A stretch of 10,691 nucleotides of DNA. It comes from an uncultured Ruminococcus sp. (GTDB taxonomy: Bacteria > Bacillota > Clostridia > Oscillospirales > Ruminococcaceae). Shown in pieces: positions 6,964-10,691 of this stretch; within the stretch, counting starts at the first letter, position 1, and each line of letters begins with the position of its first letter. A program made the translations under genes and the position numbers. The notes under the pieces are model-generated. The model was not told where the DNA came from. It saw only the letters and a list, made by a program, of their open reading frames with translations, and ran no database searches. The stretch covers positions 1 through 10,691 of the forward strand of contig CABQIF010000077.1 in assembly GCA_902464115.1 (NCBI GenBank), read 5' to 3'.

Positions 6964-7000
6964 AGTTTCCTTTCCTTTCTTTTTTTAGGTTAGTATTGTA

Positions 7001-7041
7001 TGGGTTCAAAGCATGAAATCCCCTTACTGTCATGGAACCCA
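7001..7041 (-). other. 5'-terminal hairpin of the luxS transcript
   Basis: In RNA sense TGGGTTC (7041-7035) pairs with GAACCCA (7007-7001), and directly stacked inside CATGA (7034-7030) pairs with TCATG (7016-7012). A 4-nt bulge and a 13-nt loop complete a 12-bp hairpin. It begins within a few bases of the expected transcript start near 7043 and ends about 37 nt before the ATG. It does not cover the ribosome binding site and has no U-tract, so RNA stabilisation or an unknown sensor is more likely than termination. It matches no SAM, SAH or preQ1 riboswitch core I recall. Confidence 0.45.
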
Positions 7042-7068
7042 CCTTTTCTATTATAACATAAAAGGTGG
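7039..7068. promoter_or_regulatory. Operator-like dyad around the luxS -10
   Basis: CCACCTTTT (7039-7047) and AAAAGGTGG (7060-7068) are perfect 9-bp inverted arms with a 12-bp spacer that contains the whole luxS -10 (7050-7055). A protein bound here would block polymerase, so a repressor operator is the simple reading. The regulator is unknown. It overlaps the likely transcription start. Confidence 0.5.
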
Positions 7069-7078
7069 ATCATTGCAA
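7050..7078 (-). promoter_or_regulatory. luxS promoter
   Basis: On the - strand TTGCAA (7078-7073) and a perfect TATAAT (7055-7050) are separated by exactly 17 nt, and the -10 is extended (TGTTATAAT). The predicted start is near 7043, giving an 80-nt leader before luxS. Confidence 0.75.
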
Positions 7079-7098
7079 CTAATTTTCATGATTTTTTC

Positions 7099-7135
7099 AA
7101 AAAAAGAAGGATCTACCTAACGAGCAGACCCTTCT
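7099..7135 (-). terminator. glnN terminator
   Basis: In RNA sense AGAAGGGTCT (7135-7126) pairs with AGATCCTTCT (7114-7105), 10 bp with one G-U, around an 11-nt loop, followed by a run of seven T (7105-7099). It lies 42 bp after the glnN stop and 21 bp before the luxS -35, separating the two units. Confidence 0.85.
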
Positions 7136-7176
7136 ATAAATTTATGAGGTATTACCAAATGGTAACAAGTTATATT

Positions 7177-9267
7177 TTATACATTGAAAATCATTTCGCT
7201 GTATGCCGGTACTGGCCACATGGTAGACGGCATGAGTACTTCCAGAGCATCCACAGCCTTCCGCAGATCATCCATGACTGGCAGAACGGTATCCCGATAA
7301 GCATTTGCCATTTCTTGCATACAGGTCTTTGCTGCTGCCACAGCAGTAACCTCTTCCAGCTTCTGAACAGCATCATAAGCCTTTTCGGTTTCATCTGTTA
7401 TTTTCTTGACCAAATCCTTTTCTACGCAAGTGCAAACATCAATGCTCTTCTTTACAGCAATTGCATCAGCCAGTTCCTTGGAGTAAGCCAAGCAAGCCGG
7501 AATGTACTTCTTCTTTGCCATGTCAATCATGGTTAGAGCTTCGATGTTGATGGTCTTGGAGTAAGATTCCAGCAGAATTTCAACTCTTGCTTCGATTTCG
7601 GCCTTGGAGAAGATGCCAAACTTTTCAAACAGCTTGACATTCTTTTCATCTGCATAATGCGGTACGCAGTCAGCAGTGGTCTTGTAGTTCGGCAGACCTC
7701 TCTTTGCAGCTTCTTCTACCCATGCATCGGAATAGCCGTCGCCATTGAAGATAACCCGCTTGTGTTCCTTTACGATTTCAGCCAGCAACTTCTTCAGTTC
7801 GTCCTTAAACTGGTCAGCCGGAACTTTTTCCATCTTGTCTGCAATGTCAGAAAGTTCACTTGCAACGATGGTATTCAGCATGTGGTTCGGGCAGGCAATG
7901 TTTTCAGAAGAACCAACCATTCTGAATTCAAACCGGTTGCCGGTGAAAGCGAACGGAGAAGTTCTGTTCCGGTCGGTGGAATCCTTCGGGAAATCCGGAA
8001 GAGCGTCAACACCAATCTTAAAGGTCATGGATTCGCTGGTGTAAGTATCGCCGGATACCAGAGCATCCAGAACGCCCTGCAATTCTTCGCCCATAAAGAT
8101 GGAGATGATTGCCGGCGGTGCTTCATTTGCACCCAGTCTGTGGTCATTTGCGGCAGATGCTGCACTGATTCTCAGCAGGTCTGCATATTCATCCACGCCC
8201 TTGATAACTGCACAGAGGAATGTCAGGAACTGCAAGTTTTCCATCGGAGTGCTACCCGGATTCAACAGGTTCTGACCATCATTGGTAGCGATCGACCAGT
8301 TGTTGTGCTTACCAGAACCATTAACGCCTTCAAACGGCTTTTCGTGCAGCAGACAAACCAGACCATGCTTGACTGCCAGCTTTTTCATGACTTCCATTGC
8401 CAGTTCGTTCTGGTCAGTGGAAATATTGGTAGTAGAAAAGACCGGAGCCATTTCGTGCTGTGCCGGAGCAACTTCGTTATGCTTGGTTGTTGCGAAAACG
8501 CCCAGTTTCCAGAGCTTTTCGTCCAAATCAGCCATGTAATCCCGAATTCTCGGCTTCAGGTTTGCAAAATACTGGTCATCCAGTTCCTGTCCCTTTGGCG
8601 GCATTGCACCGAACAAGGTTCTACCAGTCATAATCAAGTCTTCCCGCTTGTCATACATTGCCTTATCAATCAGGAAGTATTCCTGTTCTGGACCAACGGT
8701 GGAAGTAACCTTGGTAGCAGTGGTGTTACCGAACAACCGCAGAATCCGAACAGACTGTTCGCTCAAAACGTCCATAGAACGCAGCAGCGGTGTTTTCTTA
8801 TCCAATGTTTCCCCTGTGTAAGAAACGAATGCAGTCGGGATGTACAGAGAACCTTCTTTTACAAAGCAGAAAGAAGTCGGATCCCATGCTGTATAGCCTC
8901 TTGCCGAGCTGGTGGCACGCAGACCGCCTGACGGGAAAGAAGAAGCATCCGGTTCGCCCTTTACGAGTTCCTTACCGGAGAAATTCATAATTACCATGCC
9001 GTTGTCTGTTGGTGTAATAAAGGAGTCGTGCTTTTCAGCAGTAGAACCGGTCATTGGCTGGAACCAATGGGTATAGTGTGTTGCACCGTGTTCAATTGCC
9101 CAATCCTTCAATGCATTTGCAACGACATCAGCATAAGTCGGATCCAGCGGCACACCCAGCTTTCTGGTCTTGGTCAGTGCCTTATAAACTGCCTTTGGCA
9201 GTCTTGCTTTCATTACTTCATCATTAAAGACATCACACGCAAAGTATTCCGCAACATTTTTCGACAT
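7177..9267 (-). CDS. glnN: Type III glutamine synthetase
   Basis: GS-III makes glutamine from glutamate and ammonia using ATP; it is a cytosolic dodecamer known from Bacteroides, cyanobacteria and Ruminococcus-like Clostridia. The 696 residues fit the family, much longer than GS-I. Visible signatures are GGLRATSSARGYTAWDP (114-130), the metal-binding GPEQEYF (192-198), HNEVAPAQHE (263-272), NGSGKHNNWS (316-325), the NDHRLGANEAPP stretch (374-385) and NRFEFR (444-449). Start ATG 9267 is set by AGGAGGT (9282-9276), 8 nt upstream; the frame is open to 9369 but that part is a structured leader. The gene has its own consensus promoter and terminator, so it is a single-gene unit. The leader encodes an apparent attenuator, suggesting nitrogen control by antitermination. 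Confidence 0.97.
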   Translation of the reverse strand: MSKNVAEYFACDVFNDEVMKARLPKAVYKALTKTRKLGVPLDPTYADVVANALKDWAIEHGATHYTHWFQPMTGSTAEKHDSFITPTDNGMVIMNFSGKELVKGEPDASSFPSGGLRATSSARGYTAWDPTSFCFVKEGSLYIPTAFVSYTGETLDKKTPLLRSMDVLSEQSVRILRLFGNTTATKVTSTVGPEQEYFLIDKAMYDKREDLIMTGRTLFGAMPPKGQELDDQYFANLKPRIRDYMADLDEKLWKLGVFATTKHNEVAPAQHEMAPVFSTTNISTDQNELAMEVMKKLAVKHGLVCLLHEKPFEGVNGSGKHNNWSIATNDGQNLLNPGSTPMENLQFLTFLCAVIKGVDEYADLLRISAASAANDHRLGANEAPPAIISIFMGEELQGVLDALVSGDTYTSESMTFKIGVDALPDFPKDSTDRNRTSPFAFTGNRFEFRMVGSSENIACPNHMLNTIVASELSDIADKMEKVPADQFKDELKKLLAEIVKEHKRVIFNGDGYSDAWVEEAAKRGLPNYKTTADCVPHYADEKNVKLFEKFGIFSKAEIEARVEILLESYSKTINIEALTMIDMAKKKYIPACLAYSKELADAIAVKKSIDVCTCVEKDLVKKITDETEKAYDAVQKLEEVTAVAAAKTCMQEMANAYRDTVLPVMDDLRKAVDALEVLMPSTMWPVPAYSEMIFNV

Positions 9268-9287
9268 GATAGATAACCTCCTAAAAT

Positions 9288-9328
9288 AAAAAAGACGATC
9301 GCAGGGAACGCTCCCTTTCTTTGTCGTC
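9288..9328 (-). terminator. Attenuator terminator in the glnN leader
   Basis: In RNA sense GACGA (9328-9324) pairs with TCGTC (9298-9294); inside, AGGGA pairs with TCCCT (9316-9303) around a GCGT loop. The stem runs into six U (9293-9288), 6 nt before the ribosome binding site. Being between promoter and gene it can only act as a conditional terminator. The internal loop makes it moderate in strength. Confidence 0.6.
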
Positions 9329-9349
9329 ACGTAATGTATCTTATGACGA
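9324..9349 (-). promoter_or_regulatory. Antiterminator hairpin in the glnN leader
   Basis: In RNA sense TCGTCA (9349-9344) pairs with TGACGA (9329-9324). Inside, TAA pairs with TTA after a 2-nt bulge, leaving a six-base loop GATACA. Its 3' arm is the same segment that forms the 5' arm of the terminator at 9288-9328, so the two folds exclude each other. The repeated GACGAT on the + strand (9294-9299 and 9345-9350) reflects this competition. Confidence 0.55.
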
Positions 9350-9370
9350 TAACGAAAAGAATGTACCAAC

Positions 9371-9386
9371 GAAACGCCTTTGTTTC
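9371..9386 (-). promoter_or_regulatory. Hexaloop hairpin in the glnN leader, ANTAR-target-like
   Basis: In RNA sense GAAAC (9386-9382) and GTTTC (9375-9371) form a stem with the six-base loop AAAGGC, A at position 1 and G at position 4. These loop positions are the ones conserved in RNA bound by ANTAR-domain antiterminators. One extra U-G pair extends the stem. A chance match is quite possible for so short a motif. Confidence 0.4.
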
Positions 9387-9410
9387 AGAAACGATTGATT
9401 TCATGCACTT

Positions 9411-9439
9411 ATCATACCGCAAATCCGGAAGTTTGTCAA
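9411..9439 (-). promoter_or_regulatory. glnN promoter
   Basis: A perfect -35 TTGACA (9439-9434), 17-nt spacer and -10 TATGAT (9416-9411) form a near-consensus sigma-A promoter. The start would be near 9404, giving a 137-nt leader. ATCCGGAA lies in the spacer (9423-9430) and again upstream (9460-9467). Confidence 0.8.
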
Positions 9440-9467
9440 GCATTTTCTGAATTTGTGTCATCCGGAA
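9423..9467. repeat. Direct repeat ATCCGGAA flanking the glnN -35
   Basis: The 8-mer occurs at 9423-9430, between -35 and -10, and at 9460-9467, 20 bp upstream of the -35. The copies are 37 bp apart, about 3.5 helical turns, each with a TCCGGA palindrome. They could bind a regulator; two copies alone are weak evidence. Confidence 0.3.
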
Positions 9468-9483
9468 AGAAAAAAGCCCAAAT

Positions 9484-9514
9484 GAAAAAGAAATCGAAAG
9501 TTTTTCTGCGATTT
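9484..9514 (-). terminator. Weak terminator after the TPR-like gene
   Basis: In RNA sense AAATCG (9514-9509) and CGATTT (9496-9491) form a 6-bp stem with a 12-nt loop, followed by C and five T. It lies 44 bp after the stop at 9558. The AT-rich stem makes it a weak call, but it is the only candidate before the glnN promoter. Confidence 0.35.
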
Positions 9515-9557
9515 TTATTTTTTTATTCGTTTTTCACTGAAAATGGTGGGATACCGA

Positions 9558-10691
9558 TTAGAATTGCAGGGGAATGGCATGAACCGGGGTCCCTTTTTCA
9601 TCAGTTCCAATCAAAATATGGTCGATGATTTCCAAATTTGCTACAGTTTCCCATCCGGAAACCTGTGCAGCAACAGCATCTGTATCCATTAAAATTGCCT
9701 GTGACTCATAGCGATTGGTTTCTGTCGTATATTGAAAAACAGAAAGTATTCCACCTTCTGATAATAAAAATACACTGGTTTGCTGGTCGTTGGTTGGCAA
9801 TAAAAACAGTTTTTTGATGTTGTCATTGGAAATCGCATCGCCCAAATCACCATTTGCCTGTAAAAATCCAGCCGTTCCAGCCTGTAAATATAACAGTCGT
9901 TCGTCTTGGTCAGGCAGGATTTCCTGAATTTGTTCCAGTATTTTTTCTTGTCCGCTGTTAGAACCAACTGCTTCAATTCGGTAGAGATCTCCTTCTGACA
10001 GAACATACCGATATTCTCCGCAGGCAATGGCATCTGCATCCGCAGTAAATAACGCTTGTGTGGGTTCTGTTTGGGAAACAATGGGGTTGCTTTCTATTTT
10101 TGCATCTGCCTTGACAGATTGCTTGGTTTCTGTTGTGGCGGAATGCGAGGAATCTGTTTCTAAAAGTGTTGAAATACTGGGAATGGCAGGGGATGTATGC
10201 CGTTCCGGCTGCACTTGCGGGGCTTCTTTTTGGAAGAATAACACAATGACAAGGGCAGCTGTCAAGCCGAAAACTGCAATCAATAATAATATGGTTCGTA
10301 AATCAATGATTTTCAACGGATCTGCATGCCGTTCCGCAGCAGCGGCAGCTTGTTCCTCTTCTTCTGTATCGGAATCATAATAATATTTTGCAACAATGAT
10401 TCGTTTTTCTTCGCTTTCACCGGATAGAATCAGATGTTCCGCAGCGTGGCAACCAATGAGCACTTCTGAATATGCCAGCATTCGTTCCCGCATCTGCCGT
10501 TTGCAGACAACAATCAGCCGTTCTGCATCGGGGTCATTCGGAATGGTTTCCAATAAGTCAACCGCAGCTTGTAACGCTTCCACGCTGTTTGCCTTTTCTT
10601 TCATCAAGACTGCTTGTTGATATTTGGCTTTCTTTTCGTATTGCAAGATTTTTTCCCGAAAGGCTGGGTCTGCATGCTGCAGCAGTTCTGC
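9558..10691 (-). CDS. TPR-like, single-pass membrane protein, 5' end missing
   Basis: The frame is open to the right edge, so 377 C-terminal residues are visible and the true start lies outside. An in-frame TTG at 10646 is not needed as a start, because coding continues upstream (AELLQHADPAF). The first 80 residues look like degenerate TPR-type helical repeats (KYQQAVLM, then LETIPNDPDAERLIVVCK), as in clostridial proteins of unknown role. An acidic patch and an alanine stretch (about 106-120) precede one membrane helix at about 133-153 (10232-10295). Then come a Ser/Thr/Gln-rich linker and a C-terminal domain of about 170 residues, probably outside the cell, with YRYVLSEGDLYRIEA. The family is not recognised. 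It ends before the glnN promoter and is a separate unit from glnN. Confidence 0.75.
   Translation of the reverse strand, partial: AELLQHADPAFREKILQYEKKAKYQQAVLMKEKANSVEALQAAVDLLETIPNDPDAERLIVVCKRQMRERMLAYSEVLIGCHAAEHLILSGESEEKRIIVAKYYYDSDTEEEEQAAAAAERHADPLKIIDLRTILLLIAVFGLTAALVIVLFFQKEAPQVQPERHTSPAIPSISTLLETDSSHSATTETKQSVKADAKIESNPIVSQTEPTQALFTADADAIACGEYRYVLSEGDLYRIEAVGSNSGQEKILEQIQEILPDQDERLLYLQAGTAGFLQANGDLGDAISNDNIKKLFLLPTNDQQTSVFLLSEGGILSVFQYTTETNRYESQAILMDTDAVAAQVSGWETVANLEIIDHILIGTDEKGTPVHAIPLQF

Noticed and set aside
7001..7041. Known SAM or SAH riboswitch upstream of luxS
   Set aside because: The hairpin has none of the conserved cores I know for these classes and no terminator or sequestered ribosome binding site.
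7078..7177. luxS transcribed together with glnN
   Set aside because: A strong terminator (7099-7135) and a separate luxS promoter (7050-7078) lie between them.
7657..8931. Long open frame of 424 codons on the + strand
   Set aside because: It lies wholly antisense to glnN, has no recognisable domain or ribosome binding site, and is a shadow of that gene's codon bias.
9268..9369. 34-residue N-terminal extension of glutamine synthetase
   Set aside because: It crosses the terminator-like hairpin and the AGGAGG site; the family N-terminus begins at MSKNVAEY.
1..10691. CRISPR array, tRNA or rRNA
   Set aside because: No regularly spaced repeats, cloverleaf or rRNA-like segments were seen on reading either strand.

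Overview
The window looks like a Firmicutes chromosome, most likely a Ruminococcus-like member of the Clostridia. The reasons are a type III glutamine synthetase, a LuxS enzyme, AGGAGG-type ribosome binding sites, TTGACA/TATAAT promoters and many short U-tract terminators. The species cannot be fixed from the sequence.

Left part (1-2292). A cytosolic GH13 alpha-glucosidase-type enzyme lies on the + strand, preceded by a control region with overlapping divergent promoter signals and a possible 20-residue reading frame pointing left. A 450-base gene-free stretch follows. It holds one + strand terminator, perhaps the tail of a lost gene, and three consecutive hairpins.

Mobile part (2217-4802). 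A tyrosine recombinase of the Tn916/prophage type lies on the - strand, broken by two one-base frameshifts but with its catalytic residues still encoded. It is followed, 38 bp upstream of its first ATG, by a complete 1334-bp IS3-family (IS150-like) insertion sequence with two overlapping frames and a well-placed A7 slippery site. The IS has no clear target duplication, so the junction may be a rearrangement scar rather than a simple insertion.

Right part (4803-10691). All genes run on the - strand. A luxS gene and a large polytopic membrane protein with a GT-C-like layout form a two-gene operon 6 nt apart. Their strong promoter has a perfect 9-bp dyad wrapped around its -10 box, and the transcript begins with a long hairpin. 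Upstream is glnN (type III glutamine synthetase) with its own terminator and a roughly 137-nt leader. Last is the 3' part of a TPR-like, single-pass membrane protein gene that runs off the window.

The most interesting signal is the glnN leader. It encodes mutually exclusive antiterminator and terminator hairpins downstream of a consensus promoter, plus a hairpin with a hexanucleotide loop resembling the RNA targets of ANTAR antiterminators. This suggests nitrogen control by transcription attenuation. The luxS operator-like dyad is the second point of interest.
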